A DNA stretch of 50,362 nt from JAJXYN01 sp964532735. Its GTDB lineage: Bacteria; Patescibacteriota; Patescibacteriia; JAGPKW01. Shown one piece after another: positions 17,083 to 24,054 of the stretch. Under the pieces are notes generated by a model, which was not told the DNA's origin, did not search any database, and was given only the letters and a program-made list of their open reading frames with translations. A program made the position numbers and the translations under genes. Position 1 is the first letter of the stretch; every line of letters begins with the position of its first letter. The stretch covers positions 1 to 50,362 of the forward strand of contig CAZHKK010000004.1 in assembly GCA_964532735.1 (NCBI GenBank), written 5' to 3'.

Positions 17083-17769
17083 ATGATAGGTATTGTTGGT
17101 GCTATGGAGGAAGAAATTATTTCTTTAAAAAATGAAGTTGAGAATTTTTCTGTTGAAAATATTGCCGGTATAGATTTTTTTATTGGAAATTTGTTTGGTA
17201 AAAAAATTGTTTTAACTAAATGTGGTATAGGCAAAGTAAATGCTGCTTTGTGCACAACTATTCTTATTAATAAATTTAATGTTTCTAAGATTGTTTTTAT
17301 TGGTGTTGCTGGAGCTGTTAATAAAGAATTGAAGGTTGGTAATATTGTAATTTCGCAAGATCTTATCGAGCATGATTTTGATACTACCATTTTTGGTGAA
17401 GAATTTGGCCAAATTCCTAGAATGAAAGAATGGAGATTTAGAGCCGACAAAAATTTAATTGATTTGGCTTCGTGTGTTTGCAATAAAAATAATTTAAATT
17501 TTGTTATTGGAAGAATATTAAGCGGGGATCAATTTATTAATTCTTCTGAGAAGGTAGAGTGGTTTAGAAAACAATTTGCTGGAGATGCTGTAGAAATGGA
17601 AGGAGCAGCATTGGCTCATGTTTGTTGTTTGTTTAATATTCCTTTTGTTGTTATTAGATCAATTTCTGATAATGCAGACAATTCTTCTCATGTTGATTTT
17701 AAAGAATTTTGTTTGTTAGCTGCGGAAAACTCTAAAAAAATTATTTGTGGTTTATTGGAAAAGATTTAA
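17083..17769 (+). CDS. mtnN: 5'-methylthioadenosine/S-adenosylhomocysteine nucleosidase
   Basis: Cleaves adenine from methylthioadenosine and S-adenosylhomocysteine, by-products of SAM-dependent reactions. The 228-residue protein has the N-terminal GIVGAMEEE with the catalytic acid Glu, FIGVAGAVN near 74-82, GDQFI, the ribose-binding AVEMEGAALAHVC with Glu near 171, and IRSISDNAD with the catalytic Asp near 194. Length is standard. The ATG follows a TATAAT box by only about 11 bases, so the transcript may have a very short leader. It is divergent from the form II/III RuBisCO; both act on products of nucleoside turnover, although no direct metabolic link between these two enzymes is established. 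Confidence 0.95.
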   Translation: MIGIVGAMEEEIISLKNEVENFSVENIAGIDFFIGNLFGKKIVLTKCGIGKVNAALCTTILINKFNVSKIVFIGVAGAVNKELKVGNIVISQDLIEHDFDTTIFGEEFGQIPRMKEWRFRADKNLIDLASCVCNKNNLNFVIGRILSGDQFINSSEKVEWFRKQFAGDAVEMEGAALAHVCCLFNIPFVVIRSISDNADNSSHVDFKEFCLLAAENSKKIICGLLEKI

Positions 17770-17772
17770 AAT

Positions 17773-17803
17773 AAAAAACAAGTCTTTTAAGACTTGTTTT
17801 TTG
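17773..17803. terminator. Bidirectional terminator between mtnN and tRNA-Pro
   Basis: A 12-bp stem (AAAAACAAGTC region with GACTTGTTTTT) closes a 6-base loop. T residues on the right and A residues on the left let it serve both converging genes. Confidence 0.88.
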
Positions 17804-17805
17804 TT

Positions 17806-17882
17806 TGGTCGGGGAGACAGGACTTGAACCTGCGGCCTCACGGTCCCAAACCGTGCGCTCTAGCCAACTGAGCTACACCCCG
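17806..17882 (-). tRNA. tRNA-Pro (anticodon TGG)
   Basis: Anticodon stem CACGG/CCGTG with loop TTTGGGA gives TGG. The D arm (TAGCTCAGTTGG), T loop (TTCAAGT) and encoded CCA are clear. The acceptor stem CGGGGTG/CTCCCCG pairs except for a T-T mismatch at the sixth position. Confidence 0.93.
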
Positions 17883-17915
17883 TTTTTATATCAAATTTAT
17901 TATGATATAAAAATT

Positions 17916-17944
17916 ATTATAGATTAACTTTATTAAAAAATCAA
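17916..17944 (-). promoter_or_regulatory. Predicted promoter of tRNA-Pro
   Basis: On the minus strand TTGATT, 17 bases and a perfect TATAAT; the tRNA starts about 27 bases after the predicted start site. Confidence 0.7.
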
Positions 17945-17988
17945 TACTATAAATTTAAGTTTATAATAATATTTTTTTTATTTCTTTT

Positions 17989-18738
17989 TTATTCTAAAAA
18001 TAACATTAAATACATTAAGATAATTCCAAAAATCATTATTGATAATTGCAAGAAAATATTTTTTAATTTTGCATTTTCTTTAAGTTCTGGGATTAGATCT
18101 ACTGTTGCCATATATAAAAATCCTCCTGCTGTTATTGGTAATATATATTTTGTAATTTCTTCAAAATTAGATTTTGTTATTATTGCTATTATTGTTCCCA
18201 ATATTGCTGTTAAGCCTGCTAAAAAATTAAACAATAGTGCTTGTTTTTTTGTATATCCAGCATGAAGTAATAATCCAAAATCTCCAATTTCTTGTGGTAT
18301 TTCATGTAATATTACAGCTATAGTTGTTGTTATGCCTAGTGGGATGTTTACTAAAAAACTTATTCCTATTATTATTCCATCTAATAAGTTATGTATTAAA
18401 TCACCAATAATACTCATTGTTCCTATTGGGTGATAATGTTTTGGTTCTAATGTTTTATGACAGTGTCTCCAATGTATTAGTTTTTCTATTATAAAAAATA
18501 AAAAAAATCCTACTAATAGCAAAATACTTATTTTATTATTAAAATTTCCAAATGTTTCAATTGTTTCTGGTAATAAATGGAATAAAACTTCTCCTAAAAA
18601 TGCTCCAGCAGAAAAAGCTACAAAATATTTTAATGTTTTTTGAATGGAGTTTTCTTTTATAAATAAAAAAATAATTCCTATTAATGATATTAAACTAACT
18701 ATAATTACCGATATGAGTGCATATATTATTTTTTCCAT
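17989..18738 (-). CDS. ZIP family metal transporter
   Basis: A 249-residue integral membrane protein with about seven or eight hydrophobic helices. It carries the two ZIP signatures: HNLLDGIIIG in transmembrane segment 4 and HEIPQEIGD in segment 5, whose His, Asp and Glu residues form the binuclear metal site. A His-rich cytoplasmic loop (HWRHCHKTLEPKHYH) precedes them, as in zinc and iron importers. ZIP proteins bring divalent cations, usually Zn2+ or Fe2+, into the cytoplasm. The gene is alone on its strand upstream of tRNA-Pro; no metal regulator is adjacent. The substrate cannot be decided from sequence. Confidence 0.92.
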   Translation of the reverse strand: MEKIIYALISVIIVSLISLIGIIFLFIKENSIQKTLKYFVAFSAGAFLGEVLFHLLPETIETFGNFNNKISILLLVGFFLFFIIEKLIHWRHCHKTLEPKHYHPIGTMSIIGDLIHNLLDGIIIGISFLVNIPLGITTTIAVILHEIPQEIGDFGLLLHAGYTKKQALLFNFLAGLTAILGTIIAIITKSNFEEITKYILPITAGGFLYMATVDLIPELKENAKLKNIFLQLSIMIFGIILMYLMLFLE

Positions 18739-18857
18739 TGTTTTTTATTTTTATTGTTTTTATAATAACGTTTTTATTTTTTTATTGCAATATTTATACT
18801 TTACAAAATCATTTTTTTGTATTAATTATTGTATAAATATATTTTTTGGAGGTTGTT

Positions 18858-19424
18858 ATGAAAGATGGATCAAATATTTTAAATTTTCCTTCACTTGAAG
18901 AATTAGAATTGATGAATAAAAATGAAAAAAATTATAATTTTTTTCAAAAAAAGAAAAAAGTTTTGACATATGAAGAAAAAATAAAAAGAGTTATGGATAT
19001 AAATTTTTCTATTGTTAATGATACTAATATGGTAAAACAAATTAATTTGGGTAACGGAAAAAATAAAGTTCCTGATGTAGAAAAAAAAAGAGGAGGTTTT
19101 AGTAGACAGAGAAATGAGGATGATTTTATTAATGGTTATTTTTTTTATGTTAATGAAGAACTAAAGGAGGTAAGTTCAAATTCAAATTTTGGGAAAATAT
19201 TAAAACAGCTTTATACTTATTTGTCGCAAATTTCTTCTTTAAGAAGATGTTTAAAAAATGGTGTTCCGTCTTCTTCTGGGAGTGTTTTTAAAGATAGTTT
19301 AACTATAGGAGAGTTAAAAAGATCTTTTAGAATGCTCATGGCTTATTATCTTAAAATTAAGGAGAATCTTATTTATGTAGAGAATGATATTAGAAATTAT
19401 TGGGGTATGGCAGCCGGTTTTTAG
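18858..19424 (+). CDS. Hypothetical protein, 188 residues
   Basis: Not recognised. The ATG at 18858 is chosen because a perfect GGAGG lies 5 bases upstream, the best Shine-Dalgarno site in the window; a TTG four codons earlier overlaps that site. The protein is hydrophilic, without signal peptide or membrane helix. The N-terminal half is Lys- and Asn-rich and probably disordered. The C-terminal half (about 95-188) looks like a compact helical domain with FINGYFFYVNEEL, LYTYLSQISSLRRCL and LTIGELKRSFRMLMAYYLKIKE. It is flanked by a divergent transporter and a terminator, so it is a single-gene unit. Its strong ribosome binding site suggests high expression. Confidence 0.75.
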   Translation: MKDGSNILNFPSLEELELMNKNEKNYNFFQKKKKVLTYEEKIKRVMDINFSIVNDTNMVKQINLGNGKNKVPDVEKKRGGFSRQRNEDDFINGYFFYVNEELKEVSSNSNFGKILKQLYTYLSQISSLRRCLKNGVPSSSGSVFKDSLTIGELKRSFRMLMAYYLKIKENLIYVENDIRNYWGMAAGF

Positions 19425-19453
19425 ATAAGATCGTATAAAACGATCTTATTTTA
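19425..19453 (+). terminator. Rho-independent terminator after the 188-residue hypothetical gene
   Basis: A perfect 10-bp stem ATAAGATCGT/ACGATCTTAT (19425-19434 with 19440-19449), starting directly at the stop codon and followed by T-rich DNA. Confidence 0.85.
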
Positions 19454-19514
19454 TTTGTAAATAATTTATTTAATTAGTAAAATTAGAGGTATCATTAATA
19501 TTTTAATTATTTTT

Positions 19515-20567
19515 ATGGAAGAAATAAAAAAAGAAAAAAAGAAGCAGCCTTATGTTTCTTATATTAAAGGTTTTTCTATAGTTGCTGTTATATTGATTCA
19601 TTTGATAGATTGGGGATCTTTGTCTGGTATTAAATTTTTTTCTTTAGCCAAAGAATTATTATTCCCTGGAGTTATGTTTTTTGTTGCTATGATAGGATCT
19701 TTGGTTTATTTTGCTTATAAAGATTCTGATATAAAAAAATCATCTTTTAAGCTTATAAAAAGAGGCTTACAAGTTATTGGTGTTTATTATTTATATAATA
19801 TTATAAAACTTTTTATTTTTGATTTTAGTAAACAACCTTATTTTTTTGCTTTTAATGGGAGTGATAAAATTAAAGATTTTTTAAATATATTATTTTTAAA
19901 ATCTGCTAATGTTCCTTTATCTATTTTGTTTACGCTGGGTGTTTTTTTAATTATTTCTCCACTTTTTTTATTAATTATAAAAAAAATAAAATATTCAAAA
20001 ATATTATTGTTTTTAATATTAATATTTATAATTGTTGTAAATTATTTTTTTGTTCTACCAAATAATTTTATAACAAATATTCTATATTCTAATGGTTATG
20101 TTTTTTTCCCAATAATGCTTTGGATCATTCCTTATTTGTCTGGAATATTGTTGGCTATGATAGGATTTGAACAAAAAAAGAGAATAGTTTTTCCGTTTTT
20201 TGTTTTTTTAACTTTATTTTTAGGATGTTTTTATTATTTTTCTAAATCAGCTTCAATTTTGCCTTCTTATCACATGTATCCTTTGACTTTATATTATGTT
20301 GTTTTTTCTATATTTTTTATGTATTTATTGTTTTATTTTTTTGGTTTTTTAGAAAAAATTCAGAAAAATTGGTCTGATAAATTCTTGAATGTAATTAAGT
20401 TTCTTGGTGAAAATACTTTATCTATATTTATTTTGCATTGGGTAGTTATTGATTTTACTTATTGGTTATTTGCTCCAAAAGAGTGGGTTATATTAATAAC
20501 GGTTCCTATTTTTGTATTTTTGTTTGTGTTTATTAAATATAAAAGATTAATAAAAAATAATAGCTAA
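19515..20567 (+). CDS. Membrane acyltransferase-like protein (acyltransferase 3 / heparan acetyltransferase type)
   Basis: A 350-residue integral membrane protein with about ten hydrophobic helices after a Lys-rich N-terminus. The start of helix 1 (YIKGFSIVAVILIHL) and the late motif LGENTLSIFILHWVVID match the pattern of membrane-bound acyltransferases that transfer acetyl groups to sugars of the envelope. A conserved His in the first helix is present (ILIHL). The exact subfamily (acyltransferase 3, DUF1624 or DUF418 type) cannot be decided by eye. The gene ends inside a hairpin and has no functional neighbours; surface polysaccharide or peptidoglycan modification is inference. Confidence 0.72.
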   Translation: MEEIKKEKKKQPYVSYIKGFSIVAVILIHLIDWGSLSGIKFFSLAKELLFPGVMFFVAMIGSLVYFAYKDSDIKKSSFKLIKRGLQVIGVYYLYNIIKLFIFDFSKQPYFFAFNGSDKIKDFLNILFLKSANVPLSILFTLGVFLIISPLFLLIIKKIKYSKILLFLILIFIIVVNYFFVLPNNFITNILYSNGYVFFPIMLWIIPYLSGILLAMIGFEQKKRIVFPFFVFLTLFLGCFYYFSKSASILPSYHMYPLTLYYVVFSIFFMYLLFYFFGFLEKIQKNWSDKFLNVIKFLGENTLSIFILHWVVIDFTYWLFAPKEWVILITVPIFVFLFVFIKYKRLIKNNS

Positions 20568-20585
20568 TTATAGCTATTATTTATT
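20556..20585 (+). terminator. Hairpin terminator overlapping the acyltransferase stop codon
   Basis: A perfect 11-bp stem (20556-20566 with 20571-20581, core TAGCTA) contains the TAA stop in its loop side. The T tract is interrupted (TTTATTTT), so efficiency is uncertain. Confidence 0.6.
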
Positions 20586-20637
20586 TTGCTACCATTCTGG
20601 TACACAAATTTTTAAACTTGCTTCTCTTGTTAAAATT

Positions 20638-20712
20638 TGGAGCGGATTACCGGGATCGAACCGGCGGCCTCTTCCTTGGCAAGGAAGCGTTATACCACTT
20701 AACTAAATCCGC
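20638..20712 (-). tRNA. tRNA-Gly (anticodon GCC)
   Basis: Acceptor stem GCGGATT/AATCCGC, anticodon stem CTTCC/GGAAG with loop TTGCCAA giving GCC, T loop TTCGATC and an encoded CCA. It follows tRNA-Met on the same strand. Confidence 0.96.
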
Positions 20713-20758
20713 ATGTATATATTTTATATTTTTTTTAAAAAAAATCAATATATATTAA

Positions 20759-20835
20759 TGGTGGCGAAGAGCAGGATCGAACTGCCGACCTTAGGGTTAT
20801 GAATCCTACGCTCTAACCAACTGAGCTACCTCGCC
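20759..20835 (-). tRNA. tRNA-Met (anticodon CAT), probably elongator
   Basis: Acceptor GGCGAGG, D arm TAGCTCAGTTGGTTAGAGC, loop TTCATAA with anticodon CAT, T loop TTCGATC and encoded CCA. Pairing of the first acceptor base argues against an initiator tRNA. A CAT anticodon could also be tRNA-Ile modified by TilS, which cannot be excluded. The lowest anticodon-stem pair is an A-C mismatch. Confidence 0.9.
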
Positions 20836-20845
20836 ATGTGAGAAA

Positions 20846-20874
20846 AGTATAACATATGAATTTGAAATAATCAA
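20846..20874 (-). promoter_or_regulatory. Predicted promoter of the tRNA-Met/tRNA-Gly unit
   Basis: On the minus strand TTGATT, 17 bases and TATACT, with the tRNA-Met 5' end about 11 bases beyond the -10 box. Confidence 0.7.
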
Positions 20875-20961
20875 CTTTATAAATATTATAATTATTTAAA
20901 TTTCATCCTTTTTTCATTTTCATTTTTTATAATTATTAAATTAATATTTAATTTATAAAAA

Positions 20962-21642
20962 ATGAAAATTTTATTCGTGGATGATGATTTATCTACTTCT
21001 ATTCAATTAAAAAAATATTTAGAAAAAAATGGATTCGTAGTTGATGTTTCAAATGATGGTTCTGCAGGATTATCTTTAGCACTTACAAATACCTATGATT
21101 TAATATTGTTAGATATAAACTTACCTAGTATGGACGGAGTTTCTATTTGTGATAATTTAAGAAAATCAAAAATTTATACTCCTATTATTTTTCTTACAAT
21201 AAAAAATGAATTAAGTAATAAGATAAGATCTTTTAATATTGGTTGTGATGATTATATTGTTAAGCCTTTTTCTATGAGGGAATTAATTTTAAGAATTAAT
21301 GCTGTTTCTAGAAGGTCTAAAACTTTTGTAGAGAACATTTTAGAATGTGAAGATTTAAAAATGAATTTGTTAAATAAAGAAGTTTATAGAGGTGATAGAC
21401 TTATTATGTTAAGTAAAAAAGAATTTTTATTGTTAAAATATTTTATGCTTAATATAGGTTTAGTTTTGTCTCGTGATGATATTTTTGATAATGTTTGGGA
21501 TATGAATGCAAATCCATCTTCTAATATTGTTGAAGTTTATATAAATAAATTAAGAAAAAAAATAGATGCTGATAATGTTGTTCCTTTGGTAAATAATTTA
21601 TTAGGAATGGGTTATTATATTGGCAAAAAAAGATATTGTTGA
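20962..21642 (+). CDS. OmpR/PhoB family response regulator
   Basis: A 226-residue two-component response regulator. The receiver domain has the acidic pair Asp7-Asp8, phospho-acceptor Asp51 in LLDINLPSMDG, and Lys101 in VKPF. The C-terminal half is an OmpR-type winged helix (LSKKEFLLLKYFM, then SSNIVEVYINKLRKKID), so it binds DNA. No histidine kinase gene is adjacent, making it an orphan within the window. It ends with TGA, one of only two genes here to do so, with an in-frame TAA one codon later. The rrf2 gene starts 53 bases downstream, so it may be transcribed with the iron-sulfur genes. Confidence 0.95.
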   Translation: MKILFVDDDLSTSIQLKKYLEKNGFVVDVSNDGSAGLSLALTNTYDLILLDINLPSMDGVSICDNLRKSKIYTPIIFLTIKNELSNKIRSFNIGCDDYIVKPFSMRELILRINAVSRRSKTFVENILECEDLKMNLLNKEVYRGDRLIMLSKKEFLLLKYFMLNIGLVLSRDDIFDNVWDMNANPSSNIVEVYINKLRKKIDADNVVPLVNNLLGMGYYIGKKRYC

Positions 21643-21695
21643 CTTTAATTTTAACTAATACTAAAATAGTAATAGTTAAAATTATAAATTTTTTT

Positions 21696-22106
21696 ATGTT
21701 TTCTATATCAAAAGAAACAGATTATGCTTTGAGTGCTTTATTTTATCTTGTTGATAAACATTATTATGTTTCTGTTTTTGAGATATCTGAAAAATTAAAA
21801 ATCCCAAAAACTTATTTAGCTAGAATTTTTTCTAAATTAGCTTCTAATAATATACTAAAAAGTAAAGAAGGAAATTCTGGTGGTTACTCATTAAACATAA
21901 AACTTGAAGATATTGTTTTGTATAATTTTTTAATTTTATTTGAAAAAGATTTGGGAATTGTAAGATGTCAAAAAAATGGAAAAATTTGTAATTGTTTAAA
22001 TTTTTGTCACCATAAAAATTTTTTTCAAGGTTATTTGTTTAAGATTTTAGAAAAAGAATTAAAAAGTAAAAAATTAAGTGAAGTTTATAATTTAAAAAAG
22101 AAATAA
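21696..22106 (+). CDS. Rrf2 family transcription regulator (IscR-like)
   Basis: A 136-residue winged helix-turn-helix regulator. I start it at ATG 21696 (MFSISKETDYALSALFYL), which matches the family N-terminus; an upstream TTG in frame would add an unrelated tail. The HTH region is FEISEKLKIPKTYLARIFSKL (about 27-47) followed by the wing with EGNSGGYSLN. Four cysteines near residues 90-104 (CQKNGKICNCLNFC) could ligate an iron-sulfur cluster, although their spacing differs from that of E. coli IscR. It lies 14 bases upstream of iscS, so control of iron-sulfur cluster synthesis is the natural inference. Confidence 0.9.
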   Translation: MFSISKETDYALSALFYLVDKHYYVSVFEISEKLKIPKTYLARIFSKLASNNILKSKEGNSGGYSLNIKLEDIVLYNFLILFEKDLGIVRCQKNGKICNCLNFCHHKNFFQGYLFKILEKELKSKKLSEVYNLKKK

Positions 22107-22120
22107 TTAATAATTGTTTT

Positions 22121-23281
22121 ATGGAAGTATATTTGGATAATTCAGCTACAACAAAAATTGATAAAAAAGTCTTTGAAAAAATGATAAATTTTTTTGATAC
22201 AAATTATGCTAATGCTTCTTCTATACATTTTTTGGGAGAAAAATCTTATCTTGCTCAAGAAGAGTCAAGATTAGATATTTCAAAAATATTAAATTGTAAT
22301 CCAAAGAATATTGTTTTTACGGGGTCTGCTACAGAGGCTAATAATATGATTATAAAGGGTGTCATGAAAGCAAATACAAAAAAAGGAAAACATCTTTTAG
22401 TTTCTTCTATTGAACATCCTTGTGTTTTAAATTCTGCTAAACAATTAATAAAAGATGGTTTTGAAGTTGAATATATTCCAGTTGATAATGATGGAATAAT
22501 TGACCTAAATGTTTTAGAAAAAATGATTAGAGAAGATACAGTTTTGGTTTCTGTAATGGCTGTTAATAATGAAATTGGTGTTATTCAGGATATAAAGAAT
22601 ATAACAAAATTAGTTCATAAAAAAAATGCTTTTTTTCATGTTGATGCCGTGCAAGCAGTTCCTTATTTAGATTTAAATATAAAAGATTTAAATGTTGATT
22701 TTTTAACATTATCTGCTCATAAATTTTATGGTCCAAAAGGTATAGGCTTGGCTTATATAAATAAAAATATTAAATTAGAACCTTTAATAGTTGGCGGTGG
22801 ACAAGAATTTGGTTTTAGATCTTCAACTTATAACACTCCTGCTATTATTGGAATGGCAGAAGCTTTAAAAATTGCTTATGGTATAGAAAGAGAAGAAGTT
22901 GTTGCAAGAATAAAAAATCAAAGAGATTATTTTTTACAAAAAGTAAAAGAGAATATTCCAGATATTTTTATAAACGGTTCTATAAAAAGTAGAGCTCCAA
23001 ATAATATTAATATTGGATTTAAAGGTGTAGAAGGTGAGGCTATATTAATTGATCTTTCTTCTAAGGGTATTTGTGTTTCTACAGGATCTGCTTGTGGTGC
23101 ATCAGATTTAAAAGCTTCTTATGTTTTAAATAGTATTGGTGTTGATGGATATTTTATTCATAGCAATATAAGGTTTAGTTTTGGTAAGTATAATACAATG
23201 GAAGAAATTGATTATACAATAAATTGTTTAAAGAATACTATTTTTAGATTAAGAAAGTTTAGTTCAATAAAAACAATTTAA
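22121..23281 (+). CDS. iscS: Cysteine desulfurase (IscS/NifS family)
   Basis: A PLP enzyme that removes sulfur from cysteine as a persulfide and passes it to the IscU scaffold and to tRNA thiolation. The 386-residue protein begins with YLDNSATTK, has the PLP-binding Lys201 in SAHKFYGPKG, the HVDAVQAVP motif with the cofactor Asp, and the catalytic Cys325 in STGSACGAS. Length and motifs are standard for the group I NifS/IscS type. It is between rrf2 and iscU with gaps of 14 and 20 bases, a typical minimal ISC operon; no hscA, hscB, fdx or iscA is present. Confidence 0.96.
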   Translation: MEVYLDNSATTKIDKKVFEKMINFFDTNYANASSIHFLGEKSYLAQEESRLDISKILNCNPKNIVFTGSATEANNMIIKGVMKANTKKGKHLLVSSIEHPCVLNSAKQLIKDGFEVEYIPVDNDGIIDLNVLEKMIREDTVLVSVMAVNNEIGVIQDIKNITKLVHKKNAFFHVDAVQAVPYLDLNIKDLNVDFLTLSAHKFYGPKGIGLAYINKNIKLEPLIVGGGQEFGFRSSTYNTPAIIGMAEALKIAYGIEREEVVARIKNQRDYFLQKVKENIPDIFINGSIKSRAPNNINIGFKGVEGEAILIDLSSKGICVSTGSACGASDLKASYVLNSIGVDGYFIHSNIRFSFGKYNTMEEIDYTINCLKNTIFRLRKFSSIKTI

Positions 23282-23301
23282 TTAATATTTAATTTAATTT
23301 T

Positions 23302-23700
23302 ATGGCTTTAAATTATTCTAAAGAGGTGATGGATCATTTTTTAAATCCTAGAAATATTGGAGTTATAGAAGATCCAGATGCTTATATTGAAGTTGGTAAT
23401 CCAACCTGTGGTGATATGTTATCAATGTATTTAAAAGTGAAAGAAGTTAATAAAAAGAAAATTGTAGAAGATTTAAAGTTTTTATCTTTTGGTTGTGCTT
23501 CTAATATATCAACCGCTTCTATGATGACTACTCAAGTTATTGGGAAAACAATAGAAGATGCTAAAAATTTTTCTTTTAAAGAAATAATGGATGAATTAGG
23601 TGGTCTTCCTTCTCAAAAAATTCATTGTTCTGTTTTAGCGGTAGAAGCTTTACATGGTGTTATAAAAAAATATGAAGAAAAGTTAATAAACGATAAATAA
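23302..23700 (+). CDS. iscU: Iron-sulfur cluster scaffold IscU
   Basis: The 132-residue scaffold on which [2Fe-2S] clusters are built. Conserved ligands are Cys36 and Asp38 in GNPTCGD, Cys65 in FGCASN, and His108-Cys109 in KIHCSVLA. The PTCGD and GLPSQKIHCS segments match bacterial IscU/NifU N-terminal domains. The LPPVK chaperone-recognition motif of E. coli IscU reads LPSQK here, consistent with the absence of hscA in the neighbourhood. It is the last gene of the rrf2-iscS-iscU run; its stop abuts the 11-bp repeats upstream of the small RNA. Confidence 0.95.
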   Translation: MALNYSKEVMDHFLNPRNIGVIEDPDAYIEVGNPTCGDMLSMYLKVKEVNKKKIVEDLKFLSFGCASNISTASMMTTQVIGKTIEDAKNFSFKEIMDELGGLPSQKIHCSVLAVEALHGVIKKYEEKLINDK

Positions 23701-23731
23701 TTGTTTATAAATTGTTTATAAATTGTTTATT
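23699..23731 (+). repeat. Three 11-bp direct repeats next to a small RNA promoter
   Basis: The unit AATTGTTTATA occurs three times in a row (23699, 23710, 23721; the last copy lacks its final A). The period equals about one helical turn and the array ends at the -35 box of the following promoter. This fits a phased regulator-binding site or an A/T-rich UP-like element. Confidence 0.8.
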
Positions 23732-23758
23732 TACGACATTTGTTCTATATGTTATTAT
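23730..23758 (+). promoter_or_regulatory. Predicted promoter of the structured small RNA
   Basis: TTTACG, 17 bases and TATTAT, with the predicted start at about 23765, which is exactly where the long closing stem of the RNA begins. Confidence 0.65.
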
Positions 23759-23764
23759 TGAGGG

Positions 23765-23979
23765 GAGGCTTATTATTTAATAACTTCTTTCTATGACTTT
23801 ACTTTGTTAAATGCTTCTTTTAAAAAAATTTCGTTTTTTTTAAATAGTGTTTTACGAGACTTTCCAAAAGTAAAATAAATTTATCTGATTTGGGTATTCT
23901 GAGTCAAATTAAATTTATTTGATTTCTCGATTTAATTTTTGGAAGGAAAGTTATTATTAATAAGTCTCTATTAAAAAAA
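23765..23979 (+). ncRNA. Structured small RNA with a long closing stem (6S-like layout)
   Basis: The gap between iscU and bL28 (about 350 bases) holds no ORF but a clear RNA-like unit. Its two ends pair: 23765-23775 with 23958-23968 (11 bp), 23779-23786 with 23948-23955 (8 bp), and 23787-23792 with 23941-23946 (6 bp), interrupted by a small internal loop and one bulged A. Inside are a side hairpin of A and T runs (23822-23840), the stem CGAGA/TCTCG (23855-23859 with 23925-23929), a perfect 10-bp stem (23873-23882 with 23911-23920) and an apical GATTTG/CAAATT stem. A promoter and a terminator flank it. A rod with a long closing stem and an open centre of about 200 nt resembles 6S RNA, the RNA polymerase mimic, but sequence alone does not prove this. 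RNase P, tmRNA and SRP signatures are absent. Confidence 0.7.
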
Positions 23980-24000
23980 CTAGCTATAAGCTAGTTTTTT
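23973..24000 (+). terminator. Rho-independent terminator of the small RNA
   Basis: A CTAGCT/AGCTAG stem with a 3-base loop is flanked by seven A and six T, placed directly after the closing stem of the RNA. Confidence 0.9.
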
Positions 24001-24026
24001 ATCTTTTTGTTAATTTGAATTTTATT

Positions 24027-24054
24027 AAAAAAATAATAGGAGTATCCTATTATT
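24027..24054 (-). terminator. Terminator of the bL28 gene
   Basis: A perfect 10-bp stem AATAATAGGA/TCCTATTATT (24032-24041 with 24045-24054) overlaps the bL28 stop codon and is followed on the minus strand by T residues. Confidence 0.85.

Noticed and set aside
20586..20637. Possible coding tail on the minus strand reading LTREASLKICVPEW then stop, directly after tRNA-Gly
   Set aside because: Only about 14 codons fit before the tRNA begins, with no start codon; too short to call a gene fragment or an attachment-site scar.
23760..23980. SRP RNA because of GGAAGGAA near 23941
   Set aside because: That segment is the 3' strand of the closing stem and not an apical loop; the expected flanking conserved bases are missing.
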